The notes beneath the pieces are model-generated. The model worked only from the letters and a program-made list of their open reading frames with translations, was not told the DNA's origin and ran no database searches. A stretch of 64,000 nt of DNA from Amorphophallus konjac (Eukaryota; Streptophyta; Magnoliopsida; Alismatales; Araceae): the NCBI GenBank assembly GCA_022559845.1, contig CM040126.1:222772641-222836640 (forward strand), read 5' to 3'. Both the position numbers and the translations under genes were made by a program. This document shows, in pieces, positions 9,961-21,936 of the stretch. Each line of letters starts with the position of its first letter. Within the stretch, counting starts at the first letter, position 1.

Positions 9961-12221
9961 ATGGATGCCAAGGGGCTTATGGCTGAAGGCCTCCATATTT
10001 TAATGGAACTGACTATGCTTATTGGAAAAACCGAATGCAGGTGTTCCACAGGGCCCAAAATCACGAGATCTGGAAGGTGGTTATTAGAGGTCCATTTCCA
10101 CTGTGAGAAGATGAAGACAAGTGGACTCCAGAAGAAATCAGGAAGTCAACGGTGAACTGGAGCACAATGAACATAATGTAGTGTGCACTGCATCTGGCTG
10201 AATTCTCCAGAGTTTCATCATGTAAAACGACTAAGGAAATGTGGGACAGATTGGAGGTTATATACGAAGGGACCACTGAGGTAAAGGAAACTAAGGTCAA
10301 TATGCTTATTTCTGATTATGAACATTTTAGAATGAAAACTAACGAATCAATCTCAGAAATGTATGGCAGGTTAGCTCAGTTAACTAATGGGTTGAGAAGC
10401 TTAGGGAAGACCTACACAGAACAAGAGATTGTAAGAAAAAACTTAAGGTCCCTAACCCCCATTTGGCATACGAAGGCCACTATCATAGAGGATTGACCCA
10501 CCTTGTCTAGTATGACAATAGACAAACTTATAGGATCCCTTATGACCTATGAACTAAGTCTATTGAGAAAGGAAGAGGATTCGAAGAAGAAAAAGTCTCT
10601 AGCACTAAAGGTAGTTCCAAGCAACAATGATTCCACTTATGAGAGTGAGCTCTTTTCAAGTTGTAATGAAAATTCAAGTGAGTATGCTTTACTTACTAGA
10701 AAGTTCAGAAAATTCCTAAGAAGGGCAGGTAAAGGCCCAAAAAGGGAAAAACAATTGGTAGGTAAGAGTTTTAAGTTCAAATCGTCATTCAACAAGAAAT
10801 CTGACAGTGTTATTTGTTTCAATTGTAGGAAACCCGGGCACATGAAGGGTGACTACCCTGAGCTGCTGAAAAAGCAACCTAAGTGGAAAGGCAAGAAGCC
10901 GAAGGCTATGATTAGCACTTGGAGCGATGAGGAGGAAGACGAGGAAGATGATACCAAATCTGAAGAAGAGGAGAAAAGAGGCAAAATCTGCTTGATGGCT
11001 CACGGAGATGAAGAAGAAGAGGTAATCTCTCCTTTTCAGAATTTTACTATTGATGAATGGGAGGAAGCTTATGCCGAGTTGCTTGATAGATTTGATAATC
11101 TCTGTAAGGACAATAAACTTATTAAAAAGAAAATAAACAACATGGTTCATGACACAAGCTCAAAGAAAAAGAATGAATGTCTTGAGCAAGAAATTATACA
11201 TCTGAATGAGTTAAATGAAAACCTTGAAAAGGATATGAATGAGATGAGGATGAAGATAGAAGAACTTGAATAAGAAAACAAACTTATTAATGAAAAGTAT
11301 GAAGCTCTTCAATGTGTAAATGAGTAACTGCTAAAAGATGCTCAAATGGTTCAAACAGAATTGAATGATAAAGAAAAAATCATTGAGAAAATGGTCAAAG
11401 GAAAGGAAAATCTAGATGCCATGCTAGGAACAAAAGTTAATTTCAGAAAGGAAGGTCTAGGTTTTAACCCAACTGAGAAAAAGGAGTTTGAGATGAAAAC
11501 ATTCTCCTTTCACCCTGGATGAAGTGGTCTAAAGGAATTTACTCCCTAAATGAACATGGAAAATGTGAGCAAGACCACTAAAAAAGGAAGCACATGCAAT
11601 CAGAACAGTAAATTGAAGACAATAAAACCTCAGGAAAAACTAGAAAAACCCGAAGGAAGAAACTCCCCAAAACAGTTCACCGAGTCCGAGATGCCAACTC
11701 GACTTAAGAACCCAACTAAGCTGAGTTCTGGGTCTTCCAGTAACTATTCTAGAAGCCAGGCTCACCAGCCATCTCGACCTAAAAACCCCCCCAAGTCGAG
11801 TCAGGCCTCTCACAGAACTAGGTTTTTCAGATACCCTGAGCCAAGTCGACCTAGACAAGCTCCCAAGCCGACTTGGACATCTTCCAGTAGGTATTACAAA
11901 TAGCAGGGCACCTGGTTAAGTCGACCTAAGCACAGGGCTAAGTCGACTTGGGCTCCTTCTAGGAACAGTAACAGAGGAAGACAACCACGGTCAAGTCGAC
12001 TTGAGCAAGCCTTTAAGTCAACTTACAGGTTTGACAGAATGCCCCCCTATGACCAAAGGTACAGAAATGGTAATCTAAAGACTCAAAGGTGCTTTTACCG
12101 GCGTCAACCTAATTGGCCAAGGTTCTCTCATAAGTCTTACAATCACAATAAGAGCTTTGATCCTTTTAAACAACTATCATGTGATGCATGTGAAAAATGT
12201 TGTGTCCTCCCTAGGCCATGA
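9961..12221 (+). pseudogene. SirA gag, broken
   Basis: Gag packages the element RNA. The start ATG at 9961 (MDAKG) matches the SirB gag start in position and sequence. The capsid-like part (about 10000-10500, EMYGRLAQLTNGL) is followed by a basic linker, a zinc knuckle (10815-10856), an acidic patch (DEEEDEEDD), a coiled coil (about 11040-11300) and a tail rich in Pro, Ser and Arg (11550-12040). Damage: a frameshift near 10155, stops at 10494, 11271 and 11325, and more beyond. The fourth zinc ligand is Tyr (TAC, 10854-10856) instead of Cys. The AAGTCGACTT palindrome is repeated through the tail. The frame ends just before the SirB insertion. Confidence 0.85.
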
Positions 12222-12335
12222 AGGCAATAAACTAGTTTTGGTATTTTGTTTTGATGATGGGCAAAAACTGTGTGTTGACATGTCATTTCTTCATGTCTGA
12301 ATAAGTCTGTTAAAACGCATCCATACTTAGACATG

Positions 12336-12790
12336 TCGATGCATCTTCATGCATTGAAGAATTACATGTCGATGCATCCTCATGTTTTTAGGACATAAGT
12401 ATGAATCTTATATGACATTTAAATAACCTTAAGTCTTGAATGTATTGAACAGACTTTGCTCTCATGATGCTGATACAATAGCTTGATGCACCAAGTGATG
12501 CATTGACGCAGCAAAGTATGATGTAGAATCAACTCAAGTCATAAGGTCGATGCAAGACTACCACTGCAACGATGCAACGATGGTCACAGAAACAACTTCA
12601 ACGCAGCTGCTACACTGCCTTGACGCATCGGTCCACATCCCTTCTAGAAGAATTCTGCCTGGACGCATCTAAAGCACATGCCTCGACACATCAGTTCAGA
12701 ACCTCAACTTGGAAGTCTGGAAAGTTGAAGCACCAAGAATTCTACCTCGATGCATCTGAAGCACATGTCTCGACGCATCAGTTTAGAACC
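12336..12790 (+). repeat. Palindrome cluster in SirB LTR
   Basis: GATGCATC occurs at 12338-12345, 12371-12378 and 12749-12756 with variants such as GACGCATC between them, usually preceded by TC. It holds the same place in this LTR as the AACTCGAGTT cluster does in SirA. GATGCATC and related GACGCAT motifs recur in SirB gag (51374, 51573-51580). Confidence 0.75.
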
Positions 12791-13184
12791 TCAGTATTGT
12801 AGTCTGCAAAGTCGAAGCACCAAGAAGCTGTCTCGATTTTTTCTCTGCACGTGAGAAACCAGATTGAGTCAAGAATGTCAGGACATTGAGAATCCAGATT
12901 TTGCACAAGCACTTTTAATGAAGAATTCGTTTAAGAATCAAACAGTTCACGTGGGATCACAAGTGACTACGCTTGGCACGTGATCCAAGGCTGATGCTCC
13001 AGCAGAAGAATGTTCCACGTGGATGCAACTCAAATGATTTGTTCTGACATGTGGACTCTTGAAACCGCACCTTCCATAATTCCCTTTTGGCGGGAGCATC
13101 TCCTCCACACGCCCAAAAGGAATCCTATGGGGGCCACAAGATTCGAGCTGTAGAGAGTTAAAAGACCTCATGCGAACTGATCAA

Positions 13185-13191
13185 TATATAC
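13185..13191 (+). promoter_or_regulatory. TATA-like box of SirB LTR
   Basis: TATATAC in an otherwise purine-rich context, about 400 bp downstream of the palindromes. It is the only good TATA candidate in this part of the LTR. Confidence 0.5.
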
Positions 13192-13538
13192 ACACAAGAG
13201 ATGAGCAGTAACAAGAAGAAAATAGACGGAGAGAGGAAAAAGCTGAGAATTGCGAAGAGTGCCTGCACATCAAAGAAGAAGAAGAAGGAAATTCATAGTG
13301 AAAAAAAGTTCATGAGTAGAGAGAAAGAGAATAGAAGATAAGAGGGATACGAGTGTTCTGCAAGGAAGATCGTAAGAAGAGAGTCCGAGTGTTGTTGCTG
13401 TGCTATTGCAGATTCATCTGTGTGGTGACTCATGGATCAAATCCAGAGTCTACCTGCTCGTTGAAAGAGCGGCTTTGTTTTCCCCTTTTTTTGTTTTGGT
13501 CATTATGATTTTGTTCCTTGTTTTATCTCTGCTACATT

Positions 13539-13740
13539 CAGCAAGCTGTGATTGCTTAGCGGGTGAGGACTGATTCCTCGAACAGCAAGCTGTGATTGCT
13601 CAGCGGGCGAGGATTAATTCCTCGGACAGATAGTTGTGATTGCTTTGCGGGCGAGAATTGATTCCTTGGATAGCAAGCTGTGATTGCTCAGCGGGCGAGG
13701 ATTGATTCCTTGGACAACAAACTGTGATTGCTCAGCAGTT
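13539..13740 (+). repeat. 44-bp tandem repeat in SirB LTR
   Basis: Four full units (13539-13582, 13583-13626, 13627-13670, 13671-13714) and a partial fifth each carry GCTGTGATTGCTCAGCGGG or a variant. Each unit can fold as AGCAAGCTG...GCTCAGC. The array lies in the R-U5 part of the LTR, downstream of the TATA box, so it would be transcribed. Confidence 0.9.
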
Positions 13741-14056
13741 TGTAGGGACTCTTCCCCAAAGTTGTGGATCAACAGGTTTAAGCTATGGTTTCAGCAGAAT
13801 CCTTACTCGATTGAGTAAGGGGTGGACGTAGATCTCAAGGTTGAGATCGAACCACCTAAAAATTTTCTTGCATCGTGTGTGATTGTTTGGTCTCTCATCA
13901 TTTATCTGTTAAATCCTTAGTAGCTAAATCATTTATATAGCGTTCGTCGCAGTCGATCTCCATTCCGCATTTCATTTGGTTGCTATAGGACAAAAATTGA
14001 GGTTGATCTATTAACCCCCCCCCCTTTAGATCATCCTAGTCACCTAGAATATCACT

Positions 14057-14068
14057 TGGTATCAGAGC
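14057..14068 (+). other. Primer binding site, tRNA-iMet type (SirB)
   Basis: Exact TGGTATCAGAGC two bases after the LTR end at 14054. Confidence 0.92.
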
Positions 14069-14113
14069 TAGTGCTCTCCTACAAGGGCTTAACATCCCGG
14101 AGAGTTTGGCGAA

Positions 14114-14804
14114 ATGGATACAAAGGGGTATATGGCTGAAGGTCATGCTGTTAATAAGCCTCCATATTTTAACGGAACTGACTATGCGTATTGGAAAAAT
14201 TGAATGCAGGAGTTCCTAAGAGCTCAGGATCATGAGATCTGGAAGGTAGTTAGCAGAAGTCCCTTCCAGCTTCCAGAGGATGATGACAACCTCACTTGGG
14301 ATCAAATCAAAAGATCCAATATGAATTGGAGCACAATGAACATTATGCAGTGCGCTCTGCATCCTACGGAGTTCTCCAGAGTTTCCTCCTGCTCCACAGC
14401 GAAAGAAATGTGGGATCTACTACAGGTAATATATGAGGGAACCATAGAGGTAAGGGAAACTAAAGCTGATATGCTAATTTCCAAATATGAAGCGTTTAAG
14501 ATGAAATCTGACGAAAATATTTCTAAGATGTATGCTAGGTTGATGCAGCTCACTAATAGCCTGAAGAGTCTAGGTAAAGTTTACAGTGATTACGAGCTGG
14601 TCAGGAAGATACTCAGATCTCTGACTCCAGTCTGGCATACCAAGGCTACCGTAGTGGAGGAATCAAGGAACCTGGCGACTACCACAGTTGATCAACTTAT
14701 CGGCTCTCGGATGACATACGAGCTGAATTTGAAAAGGGTCGAGGACCATGAGAAGAAGAAGAAACCTCTTGCGGTCAAAGTAAATTCAAGTAAGAAAGGG
14801 TCAT
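14114..14804 (+). pseudogene. SirB gag, first part
   Basis: The ATG at 14114 (MDTKG) opens a frame with one premature TGA at 14201-14203 (after DYAYWKN), then stays open to the AthA insertion at 14804. It holds the copia gag core: YFNGTDYAYW, EIWKVV, EMWDLLQVIYEGT, LRSLTPVWHTKA and a Lys-rich stretch. Base 14804 and base 50156 have the same codon phase, and the insert plus target copy is 35352 bases, a multiple of three. So the second part (50157 onward) continues the same frame. Only the TGA and later frameshifts break it. Confidence 0.88.
14800..14804. repeat. Target site duplication of AthA (left copy)
   Basis: GTCAT here and at 50152-50156 flank AthA exactly. The perfect 5-bp match ties the two AthA LTRs, 27.5 kb apart at their inner edges, to one insertion. 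Confidence 0.9.
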
Positions 14805-17064
14805 TGATGTGCACAAAACTCGTCGTTAAAAGTCGTGTCATAATTTTAAAAATAACTGCACTTACTCACTAAAAAGAGATTAAATATAAGTAGAGTGGTA
14901 AGAACGGGTGGATCCCACGGAGAGAAAATATTTCTTTGAAACAAGCTGGAAAAAATTCTTATGTTTTGGAAATCGAACTTTTGAGTGAGTTTAAATTAAA
15001 GGAGAATAAAATTGCATGAACTTAAGACTAAAAATAAGCCTATCTAAAGAATTTGGGAGGGTTAAGAGGTGAATTTGGAAGGAGATAGAAAGAGAAAATA
15101 AAAGAATAATTGCACAAAATCAACTTTTATTACTAAGAGAAGAGTACAACATCTATGAAAGCTAAAAATTATAACTTGAATAAGCTAAGGGAAAAAGGAA
15201 GAAATGAGCAAAGATAATGAAGAATAGCACCACCAAATCGCCGTGTCGAGCCTTTGAGAAGACCGCCCCGCCATGGAGATAGACAACACCTTTAGAGCAC
15301 CGAAGTAGAAAATCCACCTTCGGGATGTTTAGATGAAAATAGAGGAGGGAGAGATAGATAGAAGAGAAGGAAGGGAGTTTAAAACTAGTAAAATAGACAT
15401 AATAAAAATAGAGCGAGATTAGAAGTAAAATAACTTTGAAACCAGAGAGAGTTAGAAGAAGTGGTAGAAGAGAAAGTTGAAGATCAGAGAAAGAGGAGGA
15501 AGTTTCGTGAAGAGTGCAGAGGGAGAAAAAGATCAGAAGATGGTGAAAACTGGGGAAGAATAAAAGTGTGCTGCACGGATGAACAATAACTACACCAAAA
15601 ACTAAAATCTAGAAAATTAAAAATAACTTACAAATAAAGAGGAATTATAGGAAGAAGAAGAAGAAGAAATCTAGATCTAAGAAAGATGAATAACTTTCAT
15701 GAAGAGACTAAGGTGAAAAGAGCAGCAGAAGGTCATGAAAATTGGGGAAGAACAAAGTGTAGATCCACAGTTGAACAGTAAAAACATAGGACAACACCTT
15801 GAAAAAGTGATTCTAACTTGAAAATGGTAGAGAATTGGAGGAAGCCGAAGAAGAAGAAAATAAATAGCACTTACAAACGAAGATGTTTACTGAAGACCAT
15901 AAATTGAAAAGAAGAACAGAATAGCATGTAAAGAAGCTAAGAAAAGACTAAAATCTCAAAAACACTCACAACAACAACAACAAAACCCACAAACCAAAAC
16001 TCTCAAAAACTCTCCCTCCGTAACCCCTCCAAAGAGTCCCCTTTTATGGGGCTAAGATTACCACCAATCCATGTTATTTTCCTCTTACCCACACTCAATG
16101 CAAATCTTTAGGTGCACCCACCTTTTCATGCTATTTAATCACACATTGAAGCCCACCCATGCACACCCATGTGAGCTTTAAAGAAACCATGTGTGAGTGT
16201 AGGGAGATAAGAAGAGTGAGGAGAGGGAAGAGGGAGTGGTATACGGAGGGGGTGGAGGTCACATGGAGATGGTGGGGTATATGTGTGTGGAGTGAATGGG
16301 AGAGATGGATGTGCGGTAGTGTGTGTGGAGTGAATGGTAGAGAGGGATGTGGGATAGTGTGTCTCTCTTTTTCTCTCTTTAAAATTCACACTCAACTTTA
16401 CACAACTACGTATGAAGTTGTGTGTGCATGGAGGGGGACGTGGGAAGGTGAGAGTGTGTATGGGCCCTTGGCTATGTGAACTGGAGTGTTAAAGAGAGAA
16501 AGAGGGAAAGGTAGAGAGAGGTGAGAAAATGGAGGGGGCCACGCATGGGGTAGATGGTTGTGTGAATTGTGTGGTAGTGAGAAGGATGGCGAACGGGAGC
16601 TCCACAGCGAGGGGGTGTGCATTCGCAACGGCAGACGTGGTGAGGCCCATGCCGGCTTCTTCTTGCTCTTTGGCCGTTCGTCACTCAAACATGACCGCCG
16701 ACGCTCCTATACATGCCACCGTCTTCCTCCACAGCTCAGTCGGTTGCTGTCGTGGGGCTCTCCCGTGAGTAGGTGAAGACCATCCCACTGTCTGGTCGTA
16801 GCGAAGGAAGGGCACTGTTCACAAAAGAGAGACTTTGATCAATGTTTGTTTTAATGTAAGAAAATTATAATTAAGTCCCTCCGGCATATGAATATTAACC
16901 ATGCAGTTTTTATATATCTCAAGTCCCATAGATTATTAATTATCAAAAGACCATAATTTTATGTAGGACTGAGATTAACATGAAAAACTTGCATAATTAA
17001 TTATATTTAAGCCCATAAATAATGAGTGTGACATGAATAAATGTACAAAAATATGCAATGATCA
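14805..17064 (-). repeat. AthA 3' LTR (left copy)
   Basis: In window orientation it runs from TGATGTGCAC to AATGATCA (2260 bp). The right copy (44574-50151 minus the Solo3 insert) matches along its length. Ends are TGAT/ATCA, fixed by the target duplication. A minus-strand TATA-like CATAAAAG lies near 16041-16048. The stretch 16135-16480 is GT/AC-rich simple sequence whose open frames repeat Pro, Thr and His, and is not taken as coding. Confidence 0.92.
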
Positions 17065-18259
17065 CACCCCCAACTTACTCGTTGCTAGTCCCTCAGCAAT
17101 GAAAATAGGTTACAAATTAGAGAGCATCAAGAGTTTAAAAGTTTCATATCCCACGTTAAGATCCTCCTTCATAGAATCAACCAAAGATTAGAAATCCGGA
17201 AGTATTAATGCATACTAGCCTTCGATTGGAAATTTAGGTACATGACTAAGAATGTAAATCAAAGTTCAATAGCACTTGTGCATGTGCAGTACTAAATCCA
17301 AAGCATAGACAATTGCACCCCTCATTAGCCATTCTAGATAAGTGTCCTTCAACTCTGCCCCTCCTAGATCCGAGCATTGAGTACAATAACTTTTTGTCTA
17401 CCTTCGTCCTTTACAATTTTTTTTTTAAATTACACACATGATGCTGCACAACCCTTCACTGTTTGACATGAACCTCAACTCTTACCTTAGGAGAAGCAGG
17501 CCCGGTTATTAGGATCAGGGGCATTTTCCATGGTATTTTTTTTTCGATGTGCTTTTACACTTATTTGATGGATAACTTTGACAGATAGCTTTATTAAAAA
17601 TATCACATCTCCAAGAAATGTAAAGTATCAGACACTACTCCAAAATAACAGAAGGCTTGTCCTGTTTATTTCATTAGCGTGCAAAGTGATATTTTTTCTT
17701 TTATTATTAATATTATTATTTTTTAAGTGCTAATAAACTTTAAAGATATTCTTAAATTAGTTTTCCATGGCTAGGTTGAATAAATTTTTCATCATCCTTC
17801 TCCCTAGTCTATTCTAGAATTGCGTTCAATGAGAGCATGAATCAAGAAAACTTAGTTGGAGATTTCATCTTTCCATTATGCAGATTGCAAGATAGAATGA
17901 TATGCAGGATATTATGTAAGCACTCCTATCAGTTTATACTATATGTATCATTAAATTTTCTCTCTCCCCCCAACTTAAATGACATTGTCCTCAATGGCAT
18001 ATGTAAGCAAGAGAAATAACCGAACAATGTAACAATGAATATTGTTGAGGAGGAAGGATACAACCTGACATTTGGGGTGAGTTTCCATCGTTGATATGGC
18101 AGTGACAACTTCATCTCCTAGATTTGACCTGTCTACTGAAAAACACAAAGCATTAAATAACAAAAACCTTGGGTTGTCTCCCAGAAGCGCTAAGTTTACC
18201 ATCTTCAGCCAGACGCATGAAAGCTCAAGAATAGTTATTCCAGATCTCGTAGAACAATG
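17065..18259 (-). other. AthA 3' noncoding region with polypurine tract
   Basis: No gene. On the minus strand the polypurine tract AAGTTGGGGGTG (17065-17078) abuts the 3' LTR. A second tract, at 17961-17996, reads on that strand CATTGAGGACAATG then TTTAAGTTGGGGGG, a motif well known near Athila-type 3' ends. AthB keeps the same two tracts (56511-56524 and 57490-57528) and the sequence between them. A further conserved piece at 18160-18225 (AGCGCTTCT, then GGGAG, on the minus strand) matches AthB 60795-60875. Confidence 0.75.
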
Positions 18260-19560
18260 GATTCTTTGGGTATTATCTGAGCATTCTACAAGTAGGGCTT
18301 TAGTCTTTGACCGTTAACAGTAAAAATATGACTATTTTATGGATTCAGAATTTGAACGGCTCCATGGTCAAATACTTTAATGACAATGAATGGTCCATCC
18401 CATCTGGATTTCAACATGCCTGGGAACAAGCGTAGCCTTGAATTAAAAAGCTAAACCTTTTAATTAGCGTGAAAAGCTTTCCTGTGAATTTGTTTATCAT
18501 GGAAAGCTTTGGTTTTAGCTTTGTAAATCCTGAAATTTTTTGAAGGCCTCATTACGCAATTCCTCCAATTCATTAAGTTGTAGAGCTCTTTGGGACCCAG
18601 CTTGAGTGAGATCAAAATTTACTTGCTTAATGGCTCAATATGCCCTATGCTCAAGTTCAATAGGTAAGTGGTAGGCTTTTTCAAAGATAAGGCGATAGGG
18701 TGACATGCCAATGGGGGTTTTGAATGCAGTTCTATATGCCCATAATGCATCATCTAGTCTCTCGGACCAGTCTTTCCTATCAGGGCGAACTGTTTTATGC
18801 AGAATGTTCTTAATTTCCCTATTAGAAACTTCGACCTAGCTGCGGGTTTGGGGATGATAGGGGGTGGCGAGCTTGTGAGTAATGCCATATTTTTGAAGTA
18901 AGGCTCGGAATTGAAAGTTCGTGAAATGAGAACCCCCATCACTAATCATAGCCTTAGGACATCCAAGTCTAGAGAAAATATTTTTCTGCATAAATTTTAT
19001 CCCTACCTTGTGATCATTAGTCCTTGTGGCTACAGCTTCAATCCATTTTGAGACATAATCGACTGCCACCAAGATATACTCATTCCCAAAGGACGGTGGA
19101 AACGGTCCCATGAAGTCTATACCCCAAACATCAAAGATTTCAATAACCAGAATGGGATTAAGCGGCATCATATCTCTCTTTGAATTATTGCCCACAGCTT
19201 GACACCTCAAACATGTTTTTTAAAAATTCATAAGCATCCTTAAATAAAATGGGCCATTAAAATCAACTTTGCAACACCTTAGCCGCAGTCTTCTTTTCTG
19301 AGAAGTGTCCCCCATAAGTTAGATTGTGACAAAAATTCAAGATACATTGTTGCTCCTCCTCAGGGACACATATTCTAATGATCTGATCAGGACCCAAATG
19401 AAACAGTTCTGGGTCCTCCGAAAAATAGTGTTTGACTTTAGAAAAGAACTGATCCTTTTCCTGCTTAGTCCACCCACCCGAGATCTGTCCTACTGCCAAG
19501 TAGTTAACAATGTGAGCATACCAGGGGGTTAAGGTGTGAGAGATAGATAACAATTGTTCA
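18260..19560 (-). pseudogene. AthA integrase, broken
   Basis: On the minus strand: the zinc-binding segment (about 19500-19263, YGGHFSEKKT), then the core with [10 protein letters not shown] (first D), ISDGGSHF (second D at 18938-18940) and VEVSNRE (E at 18830-18832). The two last residues have the D35E spacing. A TAG at 18836-18838 stands just before the E, where related elements have Gln. Another stop interrupts the zinc region near 19260. The C-terminal part continues to about 18260 with a frameshift near 18530 and further stops ([17 protein letters not shown] is still readable). Integrase would insert the cDNA; this copy cannot. Confidence 0.88.
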
Positions 19561-20990
19561 TCTAGAAAAGAATCAGACATGGGAGCACTCTCGGGTATCA
19601 CTATTCTTGACAAATGATCAGCCACAACATTCTCTAACCCCTTCTTGTCTTTGATTTCCAGATCAAATTCTTACAGTAATAGATTCCATCGAATCAAACG
19701 GGGTTTCGCATCTTTCTTGGTGAGCAGGTATTTCAAAGCAGCGTGATCGGAATAGACAATGACTTTGGCCCCCAAAAGATATGAGCGAAATTTCTCTACG
19801 GCAAACACAACGGCCAGAAGTTCTCTCTCCGTGGTGGTATAATTCAGTTAAGCATCTGCGAGGGTGCGACTCGCATAATAGATCACCACAGGTTTCTTAT
19901 CTATTCTCTGGCCTAAGACAGCTCCTGTAGCATAATCTAAGGCATCGCACATGATTTCAAACGGCAGCGACCAACTTGGTGATTGAAGAATCGGAGCTTG
20001 GGTCAGGACTGCCTTCAGGGAATGGAAAGCCTCAAGACAAGAGTCATCTAGCTGGAATGGAGTGTCCTTGGCTAGAAGCTTAGTGAGTGGACGAGCAATG
20101 GTAGAGAAGTTCTTAATGAATCTTCTATAAAAACCCGCATGGCCAAGAAAAGAGCGGATTTGCTTGACAGACGAAGGGGGAGGAAGATTAGAAATCAGAT
20201 CAACCTTAGCCTTGTCTACCTCTATTCCCCTTTCGGAAACAACATGGCCTAACATAATGTCTTCTTTTACCATGAAGTCACTTTTCTCCCAGCTTAACAC
20301 AAAATTAGATTCTATGCTCCTTTTTAGCACCTTAGTTAAGTTCTCCAAACAATCTTCAAATGTGGTACCAAACACAGAGAAGTCATCCATAAAAACTTCC
20401 AAAAAATTTCTCACCATTTCAAAAAATATTGTCATCATACAACACTGAAAGGTGGCAGGAGCACTGCAAAGTCCAAATGGCATTCTCCTGAAAGCAAACA
20501 TGCCGTAAGGACATGTGAATGTAGTTTTCTCTTGATCTTTCAGGGTAGATTGCAACTTGATTGTACCCGGAGTAGCCATCCAAAAAGTAGAAGTATTCTT
20601 GTCCAGCCAGCTTTTCCAGAATCTGATCCACAAACGGGAGAGGGAAATGATCTTTCTTTGTCATTGAATTCAATTTTCTATAGTCTATGCAGACTCTCCA
20701 CCCTGTTTGTAATCTCATGGGCACATCTTCTCCTTTATCATTTGCAACCACGGTCAACCCAGATTTCTTTGGAACAACTTGTGTAGGGCTGACCTACTTG
20801 CTATCAGAGATGGGATATATGATCCCAGCATCCAACCATTTCACTACCTCCTTCTTAACCACCTCTTTCATGTTCAGATTTAGCTGACGTTGCATTTCCC
20901 TACTCAGCTTGGCATTGTCCTCTAAATAGCGGTAGTGCATGCAAACATCTGGACTAATCCCTTTGAGGTCCGCCACAGACCAACCCATCG
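19561..20990 (-). pseudogene. AthA reverse transcriptase and RNase H, broken
   Basis: On the minus strand: WLDAGIIYPISDSK, stop at 20794, WRVCIDYRKLN and HFPLPFVDQ, FLDGYSGYNQ, a frameshift near 20550, CPYGMFAFRRMPFGLCSAP, and the active-site motif VFMDDFSV (the FMDD form usual in this lineage). RNase H follows with a stop at about 19846, then [18 protein letters not shown] and ENVVADHLSR. These convert the RNA into double-stranded DNA. At least two stops and one frameshift make it non-functional. Confidence 0.9.
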
Positions 20991-21168
20991 CCCCTCTATG
21001 CTCCTTAAGGACATCTAAGAGCTGAGATTCCTGAGCAGAGGTGAGGTTAGAGGCAATTATGATAGGTAAAGTTTGATCAGGGCCCAGATAAGCATATTTT
21101 AGAGAATCCGGAAGAGGTTTGAGTTCCAGAGCAGGAGGGTGCTCAAGAGATGGAAGGGCAAGTTCGGA

Positions 21169-21909
21169 TTATAATGGCGGAAGTGGCTCTACCCTAGAGT
21201 AGGGTGCAAAAGAGAGAGGGGAATCTTGAAGCAAGTTACCCTCTTCTACAGTATCCTCGATATCATCTGGACTTTCTTCAATTAACTCCTCGAATACATC
21301 AATAACATTGCATTCTTCATCTTGGTTCGGGTACTGAGAAGCCTTAAAAACATTCAAGGAAACCTTCTCTCCTCCAAATGATATATCCATCATTCCCATG
21401 GCACAATTTCTATTGACCTTAGCAGTAGCAAGATAAGGACGTCCCAAAATAATAGGCGTATGTTTCAACTCCTGAGACGAGGCCATGTCTAAAATAAAAA
21501 AGTCCACCGGGAAATAGCATTCATGCACTTTGATAATAACATCCTCCAATAGACCCCTTGGAGTTTTCACCGATCTATCTGCCAATTGAAGGATGATTGA
21601 AGTTGATTTTAATTCCCCTAGATGAAACTGCTCGTAGATAAAGGTGGGTAACAGATTTACACTGGCTCCTAGATCCAGTAGTGTCCGATCAAAAGTAACA
21701 CCACCTATGTCACAAGAAATCAACGGGGCTCCGGGGTCCTTCAATTTCTTTGGTAAATGATTCATCAAAACAACACTCACATCCTCAGACAAGTGGATCT
21801 TTTGAGTCGACTCCCTCAATTCCCTCTTTGGTGTACATAGTTCTTTCAAAAAATTTGCATAAGCCGGCACATGCTTGATCGCATCCAATAATGGAATATT
21901 AATGTTCAC
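21169..21909 (-). pseudogene. AthA aspartic protease region
   Basis: A 246-residue open stretch on the minus strand holds the retropepsin core: LISCDIGGVTFDRTLLDLGAS with the catalytic Asp in DLGAS (near 21670), then GLLEDVIIKV, FFILDM and the flap-distal IILGRPYLATA. An acidic tail follows (EELIEESPDDIEDTVEEGN). Active sites in this lineage are usually DLGAS, so it looks intact here. It would cut the Gag-Pol precursor, but the frame is separated from gag and RT by stops. Confidence 0.88.
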
Positions 21910-21936
21910 CTACTTTAATAATTTCATTAATTCTTC

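Larger units (their letters stand above)
8242..12238 (+). mobile_element. SirA: Sirevirus-like copia element, 5' portion
   Basis: This part comprises a 5' LTR (8242-9896), an iMet primer site (9902-9913) and a gag gene (9961-12221), then a cut where SirB inserted at 12239. Pol and the 3' LTR are not in the window; if present they lie beyond 64000. The Sirevirus-like assignment rests on the long coiled-coil gag with one zinc knuckle, the pyrimidine-rich LTR end (CACCCCCTCT) and short palindromes in the LTR. It is the outermost layer of the nest. Confidence 0.8.
12239..14054 (+). repeat. SirB 5' LTR
   Basis: It runs from TGGTATTTTG to AGAATATCA, which form an imperfect inverted terminal pair, and ends 2 bases before the primer site. 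Contents: GATGCATC palindromes (12336-12790), a TATA-like TATATAC (13185-13191), a 44-bp tandem repeat (13539-13740), conserved boxes GGGGTGGACGTA and GAACCACCTAAAAAT (13817-13863), and a C-rich end. The start is supported by GTTTTGATG just inside it, as in the other copia LTRs here. Confidence 0.8.

Noticed and set aside
16135..16480. Open frames rich in Pro, Thr and His in the AthA LTR, present in both LTR copies (also 45900-46240)
   Set aside because: The DNA is GT/AC-rich simple sequence and all six frames are similarly open. Presence in both copies follows from LTR duplication.
17929..18202. Minus-strand frames after AthA integrase as an env gene
   Set aside because: Only 60-75 codons, overlapping in different frames, in a region conserved with noncoding AthB DNA.
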